Origin: Nocardioides humi
GTDB lineage: Bacteria; Actinomycetota; Actinomycetes; Propionibacteriales; Nocardioidaceae
Assembly: GCF_006494775.1 (NCBI RefSeq)
Contig: NZ_CP041146.1
Location: 4,650,001-4,714,000 of the forward strand
Direction: 5' to 3'
Length of the DNA stretch: 64,000 bases
The notes below the pieces were generated by a model. That model searched no databases. It was not told the DNA's origin and saw only the letters and a list, made by a program, of their open reading frames with translations. Position 1 is the stretch's first letter. Every line of letters begins with the position of its first letter. The position numbers were made by a program, and so were the translations under genes. Positions 50,483 through 59,422 of the stretch are shown one piece after another.

Positions 50483-52041
50483 GTGCGACGCAGCGCCCGG
50501 CCTCCGTCACCGACGAGCTGCTCGAGCGCCTCGTCGCGCGGGTCCCCGGCCGTACCGGCGCCACCTGGAAGCTGACCGAGGTCTACACCGGCGAGGTGCT
50601 CGTCGAGCTGCCCCAGTCGACCGAGCAGGACATCGAGGCCGCGTTCGAGGAGGCCCGCGCCGCCCAGCGGCTGTGGGCGCAGTGGCCGGTCGAGAGGAGG
50701 CTCGAGGTCTTCGCCCGTGCGCACACCCTGCTCGTCGACAACGCCCACACGACCGCCGACCTGATCCAGGTCGAGAGCGGCAAGAACCGGCGGATGGCGA
50801 TCGAGGAGACCTGCGACCCGCCGATGGTGATGTCGTACTACCTCAAGCGCGCGAAGCGGCTGCTCGCCCCGAAGCGGCACGGCGGCCCGGTGCCGATCGT
50901 GTCGGGCTCGACCGAGGTCCGCGTCCCCAAGGGGGTCGTCGGCATCATCGCGCCGTGGAACTTCCCGTTCGCCACGGGCCTCTCCGACGCCATCCCGGCG
51001 CTGATCGCGGGCAATGCGGTCGTGGTCAAGCCGGACAACAAGACCGCGCTCTCGCCGCTCTACGGCATCTCGCTGCTCGAGGAGGCGGGCCTGCCCGAGG
51101 GGCTGTTCCAGGTCGTCTGCGGCGACGGCCCCGACGTCGGCCCGACGTTGATCGACAACGCCGACTACGTCATGTTCACCGGCTCCACCGCGACCGGCCG
51201 CGTCATCGGCGAGCGCGCCGGCCGCAACCTGATCGGCTGCTGCCTCGAGCTCGGCGGCAAGAACCCGATGATCGTGCTCGACGACGTCGACGTGGAGGAG
51301 TGGGTCGAGTCCGCGCTCTTCGGGGTCTTCGGCAACACCGGCCAGATCTGCATGCACATCGAGCGGATCTACCTCCCCGAGAGCCGGTACGACGAGCTGA
51401 GGTCCGCCTTCGTCGACCGGGCGTCGAGCCTGGTCATCGGGGCGGCGTACGACTTCGGCCCGGAGATCGGCTCCCTGGTCAGCCCCGACCACCGCGACCG
51501 GGTCGCCTCCCACGTCGAGGACGCCGTCGCCCAGGGCGCGACCGTGCTCACGGGCGGCCGCGCGCGGCCCGACATCGGCCCGGCGTTCTTCGAGCCGACC
51601 GTGCTCGAGGGCGTCACCAAGGACATGCTCGCCGGCCACACCGAGACCTTCGGCCCGGTCGTCGCGCTCTATCCCTACCGCACCGTCGACGAGGCGATCC
51701 GCCTCGCCAACGACACCGACTACGGCCTCAACGCCTCGGTCTGGAGCGGCGACCTCGCCCGCGCCGAGGCCGTGGCCGCGCGGATCGAGTCGGGCAACGT
51801 CAACATCAACGACGCGCTCGCCACGGCGTACGCCTCCAAGGGATCGCCGTCCGGCGGCGTGAAGCAGTCGGGAGTAGGCGCCCGGCACGGCGACCAGGGC
51901 CTGCTGAAGTACACCGACGCCAAGAACGTCGCGGTGCTCAAGAAGCAGGTCATGGGCCCGCGCCCCGGCCAGGGGTACGACGCCTACGTCCGGCAGATGC
52001 TGAGCTCGCTGAAGCTGATGCGCCGGCTCCGCGTCCGCTGA
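50479..52041 (+). CDS. NAD(P)+-dependent aldehyde dehydrogenase (succinate-semialdehyde type)
   Basis: 520 residues from a GTG overlapping the GMC stop. 'GIIAPWNFPFATGLSDAIPALIAGNAVVVKPD' binds the cofactor; 'VMFTGSTATGRVIGERAGRNLIGCCLELGGKNPMIVLDD' contains the catalytic Glu; 'FGNTGQICMHIERIYL' contains the catalytic Cys. The family places it near succinate-semialdehyde dehydrogenases. It should oxidise the aldehyde made by the GMC enzyme. A strong hairpin follows. Confidence 0.93.
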   Translation: MSATQRPASVTDELLERLVARVPGRTGATWKLTEVYTGEVLVELPQSTEQDIEAAFEEARAAQRLWAQWPVERRLEVFARAHTLLVDNAHTTADLIQVESGKNRRMAIEETCDPPMVMSYYLKRAKRLLAPKRHGGPVPIVSGSTEVRVPKGVVGIIAPWNFPFATGLSDAIPALIAGNAVVVKPDNKTALSPLYGISLLEEAGLPEGLFQVVCGDGPDVGPTLIDNADYVMFTGSTATGRVIGERAGRNLIGCCLELGGKNPMIVLDDVDVEEWVESALFGVFGNTGQICMHIERIYLPESRYDELRSAFVDRASSLVIGAAYDFGPEIGSLVSPDHRDRVASHVEDAVAQGATVLTGGRARPDIGPAFFEPTVLEGVTKDMLAGHTETFGPVVALYPYRTVDEAIRLANDTDYGLNASVWSGDLARAEAVAARIESGNVNINDALATAYASKGSPSGGVKQSGVGARHGDQGLLKYTDAKNVAVLKKQVMGPRPGQGYDAYVRQMLSSLKLMRRLRVR

Positions 52042-52046
52042 GAGAC

Positions 52047-52080
52047 GCCGACCCGTCCCGTTCGAACGGGACGGGTCGGC
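52047..52080. terminator. Perfect 34-bp palindrome between convergent genes
   Basis: Arms GCCGACCCGTCCCGTTC and complement with no loop mismatch. It separates the aldehyde dehydrogenase (plus) and Hsp20 (minus) stops and would terminate both. Confidence 0.85.
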
Positions 52081-52086
52081 GAGGGA

Positions 52087-52530
52087 TCAGGCCTCGATGG
52101 ACTGGGTCTCGGTGACCGGGGCCGTGCCGGCGATCTGGACCTTGCGCGGCTTGGCCTTCTCGGCGACGGGGATCACCAGCCGCAGCACGCCGTTCTCGTA
52201 GCCCGCCTCGATCCGCTCGAGGTCGAGGTTGTCGCCGAGGACGAGCTGGCGGGAGAACTGGCCGTGGGTGCGCTCGGAGGCCAGGCGCTGCCAGTCGCCG
52301 TTGCCGGAGAGGCGCTCGGCCTTGACGGTGAGCACATTGCGCTCGACGTCGATGTCGATGCTCTCGCGGTTGATGCCGGGCAGGTCGAACTCGAGCACGA
52401 AGCGGTCGCCCTCGCGCCAGGCGTCCATCGGCATCACGGCGGGGCGGTTGGTCGTGCCCAGCCCGGCGCCCAGGAGCTGGCTGGTCAGCCGGTCGAAGTC
52501 GCGGAACGGGTCGGTGGTACGCAGCAACAT
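52087..52530 (-). CDS. Hsp20 family small heat-shock protein
   Basis: 147 residues from the ATG at 52530, with AAGGAGGAC upstream. '[21 protein letters not shown]' is the usual actinobacterial start; the alpha-crystallin domain runs from '[42 protein letters not shown]' to '[22 protein letters not shown]'. It holds unfolding proteins. It is divergent from a MerR-type gene across a dyad operator, the usual pairing for heat-shock control. Confidence 0.95.
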   Translation of the reverse strand: MLLRTTDPFRDFDRLTSQLLGAGLGTTNRPAVMPMDAWREGDRFVLEFDLPGINRESIDIDVERNVLTVKAERLSGNGDWQRLASERTHGQFSRQLVLGDNLDLERIEAGYENGVLRLVIPVAEKAKPRKVQIAGTAPVTETQSIEA

Positions 52531-52574
52531 GACATGTCCTCCTTCGGGATGTGCCGGCTCGGTGCGCCGGTCGT

Positions 52575-52591
52575 TCATTGATCTGCAATGA
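52575..52591. promoter_or_regulatory. Dyad TCATTG-N5-CAATGA between hsp20 and merR
   Basis: A perfect 6+5+6 inverted repeat that covers the expected -35 position of the merR promoter (GATAAT at 52600-52605). It is a candidate autoregulatory and hsp20-controlling site. The HAIR element of HspR was not found. Confidence 0.5.
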
Positions 52592-52599
52592 CTGTTATA

Positions 52600-52605
52600 G
52601 ATAAT
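52600..52605 (+). promoter_or_regulatory. -10 element GATAAT of a leaderless merR transcript
   Basis: GATAAT ends 8 bases before the GTG at 52614, placing the transcription start at or next to the start codon. No ribosome site exists. Confidence 0.5.
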
Positions 52606-52613
52606 CTGTTCCC

Positions 52614-52886
52614 GTGAATCAAGACCACACCCGCGGTGTCTTCGCGATCTCGGTCGCGGCGGAGATGACGTCGCTGCAGATCCAGAACCTGCGCGTGTAC
52701 GAGCGCCGCGGTCTGCTGGAGCCTGCGCGCAGCGAGGGCGGGACCCGGCTCTACAGCCGGGCCGACATCGAGACGCTGCACCGGATCCGCGACCTGCTGG
52801 CCGACGGGCTCAACCTCGCCGGCATCGCCCGGGTGCTCGAGCTCGAGGCCGAGGTGGTCCGGCTCCGCAGGCGGCTGGCGAGGTAG
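52614..52886 (+). CDS. HspR-like MerR-family regulator
   Basis: 90 residues. '[83 protein letters not shown]' has the MerR winged HTH and the short leucine-rich dimerization helix of HspR. GTG start with a leaderless promoter. Divergent placement from hsp20 suggests it represses that gene and itself under non-stress conditions. Confidence 0.88.
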   Translation: MNQDHTRGVFAISVAAEMTSLQIQNLRVYERRGLLEPARSEGGTRLYSRADIETLHRIRDLLADGLNLAGIARVLELEAEVVRLRRRLAR

Positions 52887-52887
52887 C

Positions 52888-53673
52888 TCAGGCGACCTGG
52901 AGGCTGCGCTTCGACAGCCCCATCCAGAACTCGTCCCGGATGACCTGCTCCCCGGGCTCGGTCGGGTCGGTGGCGGCGCCGAGGGTGACGAACAACGGCG
53001 TGTAGTGCTCGACCGTCGGGTGGGAGTAGGGCATGCCCGGCGCCTTGTCGCGGTACGACGCCAGCTCGTCCACGTCGCCGCGGGCCATCGCCTCGCCGGC
53101 CCAGGCGTCGAAGTCCTGAGACCAGCCGGGCGCCTCGGCGTCGATCTGCCACGAGGTCAGGAACGGCAGGCCGTGGGTGAGGAAGCCGGAGCCGATGACG
53201 AGGACGCCCTCGTCGCGCAGCGGGCGCAGCCGCCGGCCGATCTCCATCAGCCGGCCCGGGTCGTGGGTGGGCAGCGACATCTGCAGGACCGGGATGTCGG
53301 CTTCGGGGTACATGATCCTCAGCGGCACCCAGGCGCCGTGGTCGAGCCCGCGCGAGGCGTGCTGGTGGACCGGCTCGGTGCGCGGCATCATCGCGGCCAC
53401 CCGGGCGGCGAGGGCGGTGGCGTCGGGCGTCGCGTAGGTCATCCGGTAGTACTTCGGCGCGAACCCGCCGAAGTCGTAGACCAGCGGCGCGCCGCTCGCG
53501 GTGAGCGAGAGCGGCGCGGACTCCCAGTGCGCGCTGACGATGAGGATCGCCCGCGGGCGCGGCAGGTCGCGGGCCCAGGCGGCCAGCTGCCCGGACCAGA
53601 CCGGGTCGTCGAGCAGCGGGGGAGCGCCGTGGCCGATGTAGAGGGCCGGCATGCGGGTGCTGGGGTCGGTCAT
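52888..53673 (-). CDS. DODA-type extradiol ring-cleavage dioxygenase
   Basis: 261 residues from the second ATG (MTDPSTRMPALYIGHGAPPLLDD); it is 8 bp from GAGG, while the first ATG at 53679 is too close. Metal ligands typical of YgiD/LigB enzymes are visible: 'IGHGAP' (His), 'IVSAHWE' (His), 'SRGLDHGAWVPLRIMYPEADIPVLQMSL' (His), 'SHPTVEHYTPLFV' (His/Glu). It opens aromatic diols such as DOPA-like catechols. A dyad operator lies directly upstream. Confidence 0.92.
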   Translation of the reverse strand: MTDPSTRMPALYIGHGAPPLLDDPVWSGQLAAWARDLPRPRAILIVSAHWESAPLSLTASGAPLVYDFGGFAPKYYRMTYATPDATALAARVAAMMPRTEPVHQHASRGLDHGAWVPLRIMYPEADIPVLQMSLPTHDPGRLMEIGRRLRPLRDEGVLVIGSGFLTHGLPFLTSWQIDAEAPGWSQDFDAWAGEAMARGDVDELASYRDKAPGMPYSHPTVEHYTPLFVTLGAATDPTEPGEQVIRDEFWMGLSKRSLQVA

Positions 53674-53689
53674 CGCCATGCCCTCATCA

Positions 53690-53709
53690 ATAGTTGAGAC
53701 TTCAACTAT
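53690..53709. promoter_or_regulatory. ATAGTTGA-N4-TCAACTAT dyad before the dioxygenase gene
   Basis: A perfect 8-bp-arm inverted repeat about 17 bp upstream of the dioxygenase start. The form (TTGA/TCAA core) is typical of MarR- or HxlR-type repressors. No such regulator is adjacent in this window. Confidence 0.55.
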
Positions 53710-53722
53710 ATTCCGCGGAGGG

Positions 53723-54421
53723 TCAGGACGGAAGGGTCCAGTCGACCGCCGTGCCCCCGCGCTCGACGAGGAGCTGGTTGACCCGGCTGAACGGCCGGGA
53801 CCCGAAGAACCCCCGCGAGGCCGACAGCGGCGAGGGGTGCGGGGACTCCACGGACGGGATCGGCCCCAGGTGCGGCTTGAGCGTCTGCGCGTCGCGGCCC
53901 CACAGGATCGCCGCGATCGGAGCGCCGGCCTCGGCCCGTCGTACGACGGCCTGGATGGCGCAGGCCGTGACGTGCTCCCAGCCCTGGCCGCGGTGCGACC
54001 CCGGCTCGCCGGGCCGCACGGTCAGCACCCGGTTGAGCAGCATGACGCCCTGGTCGGCCCACCCGGTCAGGTCGCCGTGGCCGGGCGGCACGAAGCCGAC
54101 GTCGTTGGCCAGCTCCTGGTAGATGTTCACGAGGCTGCGGGGGATCGGCCGCACCCCGCGGTCGACGGCGAAGCTCAGCCCGATCGGGTGCCCGGGCGTG
54201 GGATAGGGGTCCTGTCCCACGACGAGCACGCGGACGTCGGCGAGCGGGCGCTGGAACGCGCGGAAGACATGATCGCCGGCCGGGAGATAGGACCGGCCCG
54301 CCGCGATCTCGGCACGGAGGAACTGCCCGAGCGCGGCGACGCGGTCCTCGACCGGCGCCAGCGCCTCGGCCCAGTCGGCGGCCATCAGGCCCTTGTCCAC
54401 CAGTCCATTCAGCGCGCCCAC
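53723..54421 (-). CDS. ung: Uracil-DNA glycosylase, family 1
   Basis: 232 residues. '[42 protein letters not shown]' holds the catalytic Asp of GQDPYP; '[28 protein letters not shown]' and '[21 protein letters not shown]' (HPSPLS loop with the catalytic His) complete the family set. It removes uracil from DNA. Start GTG at 54421; a downstream ATG (MAADWAEAL) is an alternative. Confidence 0.96.
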   Translation of the reverse strand: MGALNGLVDKGLMAADWAEALAPVEDRVAALGQFLRAEIAAGRSYLPAGDHVFRAFQRPLADVRVLVVGQDPYPTPGHPIGLSFAVDRGVRPIPRSLVNIYQELANDVGFVPPGHGDLTGWADQGVMLLNRVLTVRPGEPGSHRGQGWEHVTACAIQAVVRRAEAGAPIAAILWGRDAQTLKPHLGPIPSVESPHPSPLSASRGFFGSRPFSRVNQLLVERGGTAVDWTLPS

Positions 54422-54449
54422 GGCCGAACCCTAGCCCGCCCGCGCCCGG

Positions 54450-54478
54450 CGGCGCCCCTCTCCCTCCCAGGGGCGCCG
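54450..54478. terminator. GC-rich hairpin between ung and the decarboxylase gene
   Basis: CGGCGCCCCT and AGGGGCGCCG arms (10 bp, perfect) around a 9-base loop. It follows the decarboxylase stop by about 200 bp on the minus strand; a terminator role is plausible, without a T-run. The rest of 54422-54676 holds nothing I recognise. Confidence 0.5.
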
Positions 54479-54676
54479 TCCGGCGTGTCGCGGTGTGGCT
54501 CCGACGCGGATCCCGAGCCCGAACTGGTCCTCCGGCGGCACTCCCGGCAAGCGGGGTGCCGACCCGGTGGGGCTCTCTCCAGCGGGCCTCGGGGTCCGCG
54601 TCGGTAAGAGGAATCTACGGACGTCGCGGGGGTCGGCGGATCGGGAACGCGGCCGGGACCCGCTAGTCAGTTGGGA

Positions 54677-56128
54677 CTATGTCCCGGTGGCGAACGGCAC
54701 GGCCGGCGGCCTCGCCAGCCGGTCGAGGAAGGCCACCAGCACCGCCTCGCGCAGCGCCGGCGGCGCCACGTCGAGCAGTGCGTTGACCGGTGCCATCCGC
54801 TCCGGCAGCCCCAGCCCGCCGTCGGCGCCCGCCAGGCCGCCCGCCGCCAGCAGCAGGTCGAACTCCTCGTCGCCGAGGGTGGCCGGGTCGAGTGTGCGCA
54901 GCAGGTCCGCCACGCCGGGATCGACCGGCACCGGCCCGGCCTCCCGAGCGGCGTCGACGGCCGAACCCAGAGCGGCGAGGAAGGCGGCGGGGTCGGTGGC
55001 GGCGCTGATCGCGACGTGCAGCGAAGGCGGCTGGCCGTCGTACGACAGCTGCGGCTGGACGAACCAGTCGCGGGCGGCCATCTCGTCGCAGACCGTGAAG
55101 ACGTCGAGCGCCCCGGATGCCACGGCGGCGACCAGGGTCGACTCGGGGGAGGCGACCAGCGCGAGCCCGTCGAGGGCGGAGATCCCGGCGGCGATCGCGT
55201 CGGTCGCCGCCAGCGCCCGCTCGGCCAGCGCCAGGTAGCCGGCGTCGCCGATCGCCCGCACCGTCGCCCACGCGCCGGCGATCGGCCCGCCCGAGCGCGT
55301 GGACTGCATCGTCGCGTTGAGCATCGTGTAGCCGGGCCACCCGGCGTGGGCGAAGTACTGCGGCCGCCGCAGCGCGGGCGTGCGGTGCAGCAGCAGCGAG
55401 GCGCCCTTGGGGGCGTAGGCGTACTTGTGCAGGTCGGTCGAGATCGACGTGACGTCCTCGACCGCGAAGGTCCACGGTGCGACCGGCCGGCCCAGCCGGG
55501 CGGCGTACGGCAGCACCCAGCCGCCGATGCAGGCGTCGACGTGGCAGCGCACGCCCCGCTCCGCCGCGGCCGCGGCGATCGCCGGGACCGGGTCCACCAC
55601 CCCGTGCGCGTACGACGGCGCGCTGGCCACCACCAGCACCGTGCTCTCGTCGATCGCGGCCGCCATCGCCGCCGCGTCCGCCCGGTGGTCCGGACCCGTC
55701 GGCACCACGACCACGCGCACCCCGAAGTAGTGCCCCGCCTTGTGGAAGGCCGCATGCACCGTGTCCGGTACGACGATCGACGGCGCCGCCACGTCCGGCC
55801 GGGCGTCGCGCGCGCCCTGGACCGCCAGCAGGCACGACTCCGTGCCGCCGGAGGTCAGCGTCCCCACCATGGTGTCCGGGCCGTCGACCAGCGTCCGCGC
55901 GAAGGCGACGAGGTCGTTCTCCATCGCCAGCAGGCTCGGGAACGCGGTCGGGTCCAGCCCGTTGCTGCCCGCGAAGGCGGCCACCGCCTCGCGGGCGAGC
56001 GCGTCGACCTCGGTCAGCCCGGCGTCGTACACATAGGCGAGGGTGCGACCACCGTGCACCGGCAGGTCGCCCTCCCGCAGCGCCTCCAGCCGGGCCCGGA
56101 TCTGCTCAGGCGTCAATGGTGCCGTCAC
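54677..56128 (-). CDS. PLP-dependent decarboxylase / sphingosine-phosphate-lyase-like enzyme
   Basis: 483 residues from the GTG at 56128 (GGAGG 9 bp upstream); longer reading would shadow the MFS gene. 'GTLTSGGTESCLLAVQGARDA' is the phosphate-binding segment, 'RCHVDACIGGWVLPYA' has the PLP-pairing Asp, and 'TSISTDLHKYAYAPKGASLLLHR' has the Schiff-base Lys. This is the group II decarboxylase / dihydrosphingosine-phosphate lyase superfamily. Substrate unknown. It overlaps the MFS gene by 23 bp on the same strand and follows it, so the PhaC-like, MFS and this gene probably form an operon. Confidence 0.9.
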   Translation of the reverse strand: MTAPLTPEQIRARLEALREGDLPVHGGRTLAYVYDAGLTEVDALAREAVAAFAGSNGLDPTAFPSLLAMENDLVAFARTLVDGPDTMVGTLTSGGTESCLLAVQGARDARPDVAAPSIVVPDTVHAAFHKAGHYFGVRVVVVPTGPDHRADAAAMAAAIDESTVLVVASAPSYAHGVVDPVPAIAAAAAERGVRCHVDACIGGWVLPYAARLGRPVAPWTFAVEDVTSISTDLHKYAYAPKGASLLLHRTPALRRPQYFAHAGWPGYTMLNATMQSTRSGGPIAGAWATVRAIGDAGYLALAERALAATDAIAAGISALDGLALVASPESTLVAAVASGALDVFTVCDEMAARDWFVQPQLSYDGQPPSLHVAISAATDPAAFLAALGSAVDAAREAGPVPVDPGVADLLRTLDPATLGDEEFDLLLAAGGLAGADGGLGLPERMAPVNALLDVAPPALREAVLVAFLDRLARPPAVPFATGT

Positions 56129-57440
56129 TCCGATCCACCTCCGTCTCGTCGAGAGCGTAGCCACGCAGCCACCACAGGCTCGCCAGCACGAGCAGCGCCG
56201 GCAGCAGCGAGAAGCCCAGCGTGATCGCGGTGACCGCCGAGTCCGGCTGCGCCACGCCGCCGGTCGCGCTGGACCGGTACGAGCCGAGCGCGAGCACCAC
56301 CGCGAACAGCCCCGGCCCCAGCGCCAGGCCGAGCGTCTCGCCGGCGGTCCAGACGCCGGTGTAGACGCCCACCCGCGAGGATCCGGTACGACGGGCGTCG
56401 ACCGCCGCCGCGTCCGGCAGCATCGCGAGCGGGAACACCTGCACCCCGGCGTACCCGACGCCGACCAGCGCCACCGCCGCGAACACCACGCCCGCGGGCG
56501 CGTGCCCGGCCAGCACCGCCAGCGCGGCCCCGGCGGCGAGCACCACCGACGAGGCGGCGTACCCCCGCTTCTTGCCGATCCGCCGGCCGAGGGCCGCCCA
56601 GGCCGGCGTCAGCAGCAGCGCCGGACCGACGAAGCAGACGAACAGGATCGTCGCCGCGCCGTCGCGCTCGAGCACGTCGCTGGCGAGGTAGTCGACCCCG
56701 GCGAGCATGCAGCCGGTCGCGAGCGCCTGGATCACGAAGGTGACCAGCAGCAGCCGGAAGTCGCGCGCGGCGGCGACCAGCCGCAGCTGGTCGCGCAGGG
56801 TGCCCGGTCCGGGCGCCACGTCGCCGATCCGCGCGCTGCGGGTGCCGCGATAGGCGAGCAGCGCGCCGGTGACGATGATGGCGGCCATCACGACGCCCAT
56901 CGCGCGGTAGCCGTCGCGCCCGCCGATCGCGTCCCGGATCGCCGGCGCGCTCGCGCCCGCGAGCAGGATGGTGAACGCCAGGATCGCGACCCGCCAGGTC
57001 ATCAGGCGGGTGCGCTCGGCGTAGGAGTCGGTGATCTCGGCCGGCATCGCGACGTACGGCACCTGGAAGAAGGCGTACGCCGTCGCGCAGGCCAGGAAGG
57101 CCACCAGCACCCACGCCGTGTCGAACGCCCGCGAGCCGAGGTCCGGCCCGGCGAACAGCAGCGCGAAGCACAGCCCGAGGACCAGGCCGGCCCGCAGCAG
57201 CCATGGCCGCCGCGGCCCGCGCGGGTCGACGCTGCGGTCGCTGATCCGGCCGGCGATCGGGTTGAGGATCACGTCCCACGCCTTCGGGAGGAAGACGATC
57301 GCGCCCGCCAGCAGCGCGGGCACGGCGAGGGTGTCGGTGAGGTAGGGCAGCAGCATCAGCCCCGGGACGGTGCCGAACGCGCCGGTCGCGACCGACCCGG
57401 CGCCGTACCCGATCCGGACGCCGCGGGGGAGGGGCGTCAC
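56106..57440 (-). CDS. MFS transporter, glycoside-pentoside-hexuronide-like
   Basis: 444 residues from a GTG overlapping the previous stop (GTGA). About twelve hydrophobic helices. 'IGYGAGSVATGAFGTVPGLMLLPYLTDTLAVPALLAGAIVFLPKAWDVILNPIAGRISDRSVDPRGPRRPWLL' carries the MelB/GPH pattern (D-P-x-x-G-x-x-S-D). Members move sugars or other small solutes with cations. The pathway partner is unknown; operon with a lyase-like enzyme downstream. Confidence 0.88.
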   Translation of the reverse strand: MTPLPRGVRIGYGAGSVATGAFGTVPGLMLLPYLTDTLAVPALLAGAIVFLPKAWDVILNPIAGRISDRSVDPRGPRRPWLLRAGLVLGLCFALLFAGPDLGSRAFDTAWVLVAFLACATAYAFFQVPYVAMPAEITDSYAERTRLMTWRVAILAFTILLAGASAPAIRDAIGGRDGYRAMGVVMAAIIVTGALLAYRGTRSARIGDVAPGPGTLRDQLRLVAAARDFRLLLVTFVIQALATGCMLAGVDYLASDVLERDGAATILFVCFVGPALLLTPAWAALGRRIGKKRGYAASSVVLAAGAALAVLAGHAPAGVVFAAVALVGVGYAGVQVFPLAMLPDAAAVDARRTGSSRVGVYTGVWTAGETLGLALGPGLFAVVLALGSYRSSATGGVAQPDSAVTAITLGFSLLPALLVLASLWWLRGYALDETEVDRSDGTIDA

Positions 57441-58621
57441 TTCCCGAGCGCTCGCGAGGCCGCCGAGGAGTGGCGCCGCCGCCGGTTGGTGCCGATCGGC
57501 GTGGCCGGCTCGTCGCCGGCCGACCACTGGGTGATCCACTCGTCCATGGCCAGCCAGGTCGTGGTCCGTGCGGCGCGGCCGGTGAGCATGCCGAGGTGCC
57601 CGCCGGGGACGACCTCGAAGCGGACCTCCTGCGCCTTCGTCAGCAGGGGTACGACGGCCCGGACCGCCGGGACGGGCGCGATCCCGTCCGTCGCGCCGCC
57701 GAACACCAGCACCGGCACGGTGATCTCGCCGAGGTCGATGGACCGGTCGTCGAGCTCGAAGATGCCGCTCGCGAGCTGGTTGCCCTTCGCGAAGCGGTGG
57801 TAGAGCTGCCCGAAGGTACGGCCCGGGTAGGCGATCATGTTGGCGGTGAAGTGGTCGACCGCCTCGACCTGCGCGAGGAACTCGCGATCGTCGACATGGG
57901 TCGCCAGCGCGATCGGCTTGGTCACCAGCTTCTGGAAGGCGGTGAGCTGGAAGGCCCACTTCACCAGCGGCTTCGGGGCGCCGCCGAGCATCTGGTAGCC
58001 CTTGGTGATCGGACCGTTGCCGTTGAACAGGTTGAGCAGCGGCCGGAACGGCGCCAGCAGCGGCACCAGCGAGATGTCGATCGGCGACCCGACCACGGTC
58101 AGCGAGGCGACGGGCAGGTCGCCGGAGCGCTCGTCGGCGAGGGTGAGCAGCGAGAAGATCCCGCCGAGCGACCAGCCGATCACGTGCACGGGCCGGTCGC
58201 CGGCGTGCTTCGAGACCTCCCGGATCGCGGTCGGCACGACCTCGTCGACCCAGTGCTCCATGCCGAGGTTGCGGTCGCGGAAGGAGACCTCGCCGTACTC
58301 CACGAGGTACGTCGGCCGTCCCTCCGTCACGAAGTGCTCCACCAGCGAGCACCCCCGCCGCAGGTCGTAGCAGCTCGACGGGGCCGCCAGCGGCGTCACC
58401 AGCAGCACCGGGTCGCCCTGCTCCTGCACGTGGCCGGCCGGGCGGTAGTGGTAGACCTCGCGCAGCGTCCCGTCGTCGATCAGCGTGCGCGGCATCGGGC
58501 GCAGGTCGGCCACGCCGCCGTACAGCAGCTTGTGGGCGACATTGCTCGCCGCGGCCACGACCTGGTCCGGGGCGGGGAGCAGGCCGGCTCCGGGCACGGA
58601 GCGCAGGGGCACCAGATCCAT
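57437..58621 (-). CDS. PhaC-like alpha/beta hydrolase
   Basis: 394 residues, ATG start. 'PVLLVTPLAAPSSCYDLRRGCSLVEHFVTEGRPTYLVEYGEVSFRDRNLGMEHWVDEVVPTAI' and the nucleophile motif 'VHVIGWSLGGIFSLLT' (GWSLGG, Ser in place of the usual PHA-synthase Cys) place it among PhaC-like hydrolases of actinobacteria. 'VFGGATDGIAP' has the acid Asp, 'VVPGGHLGMLTG' the His. A Ser nucleophile argues for lipase or esterase activity rather than polyester synthesis. Confidence 0.88.
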   Translation of the reverse strand: MDLVPLRSVPGAGLLPAPDQVVAAASNVAHKLLYGGVADLRPMPRTLIDDGTLREVYHYRPAGHVQEQGDPVLLVTPLAAPSSCYDLRRGCSLVEHFVTEGRPTYLVEYGEVSFRDRNLGMEHWVDEVVPTAIREVSKHAGDRPVHVIGWSLGGIFSLLTLADERSGDLPVASLTVVGSPIDISLVPLLAPFRPLLNLFNGNGPITKGYQMLGGAPKPLVKWAFQLTAFQKLVTKPIALATHVDDREFLAQVEAVDHFTANMIAYPGRTFGQLYHRFAKGNQLASGIFELDDRSIDLGEITVPVLVFGGATDGIAPVPAVRAVVPLLTKAQEVRFEVVPGGHLGMLTGRAARTTTWLAMDEWITQWSAGDEPATPIGTNRRRRHSSAASRALGK

Positions 58622-58665
58622 GAGCGAAAACTACCGCGCCGTGGCTGGACGGTGTGGGGCGTCGC

Positions 58666-59292
58666 TCACTTCCACGTGATCGACGCCAGCACGGCGTCGA
58701 ACCACTCCCGGGTGCGCGGGTCGTCCGGCGGCCCCTCCATCTCGAGGATGACGTACTGGCCGTCGTACGAGGTGCCCCAGGTGAGGACCAGCAGGTGGAA
58801 CTTCGAGCCGTAGCGGATCCGGGTCTCGGTCTCGGCCATGAAGCCGGTGACGCCCTGCACGACCCGGTCCTCCACGCGGGCCAGGGGCGGCACGTTGTCG
58901 GCCCGGTCGCCGACGCCCGCGAGGTCGGCGACGGCGTCGAGGGTGTCGGGGGAGCCGGCGTGCATGGTGACCTCGTCGCCGACGATCGACCACGACCTCG
59001 TGCCGTCGCGGTGGCTCGCGATCGTGAAGTCCTTCACGTTGGTGCGCCACTCCACGCCGCCGGGGAGGTGGTAGGAGAGCACCTTGCCCTCGACCAGCTG
59101 TCCGTCGGCCGCGGGGGGCTCGCTCGCCGTCGGCTCGGCGGTGCCCGACTCGGCGGTGCTCGGCTCGGTGGACCCCGCGGACGGCGTACCGCTGCCGTCG
59201 GCCGGCTCCGGCGACGCGTCGTCGCAGGCCGCCAGGGCGAGGGGCAGGAGGAGCAGTGCTGCCGCGGGGAGGGTGCGACGCCGAGAGACCAC
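58666..59292 (-). CDS. Secreted lipoprotein of unknown function
   Basis: 208 residues from the GTG at 59292 (GGAAGGAA upstream). Lipobox in 'TLPAAALLLLPLALAACDDASPEP' with Cys about 22. A Ser/Thr/Glu-rich linker follows, then a globular domain ('VLSYHLPGGVEWRTNVKDFTIASHRDGTRSWSIVGDEVTMHAG... LLVLTWGTSYDGQYVILEMEG... TREWFDAVLASITWK') of a kind often seen in actinobacterial lipoproteins. Role unknown. Confidence 0.82.
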   Translation of the reverse strand: MVSRRRTLPAAALLLLPLALAACDDASPEPADGSGTPSAGSTEPSTAESGTAEPTASEPPAADGQLVEGKVLSYHLPGGVEWRTNVKDFTIASHRDGTRSWSIVGDEVTMHAGSPDTLDAVADLAGVGDRADNVPPLARVEDRVVQGVTGFMAETETRIRYGSKFHLLVLTWGTSYDGQYVILEMEGPPDDPRTREWFDAVLASITWK

Positions 59293-59422
59293 GCTGGTTC
59301 CTTCCGAGGGGTGGACGACCACCGTAGATGCGGGTGGTTTCGGGGACAGGGGGAGGGTAGGACCCGCGTGGTCCCTGAGGGGACCGCCACCCTGTCTCGG
59401 AGATCTATCGCGGAGAGCGCAC

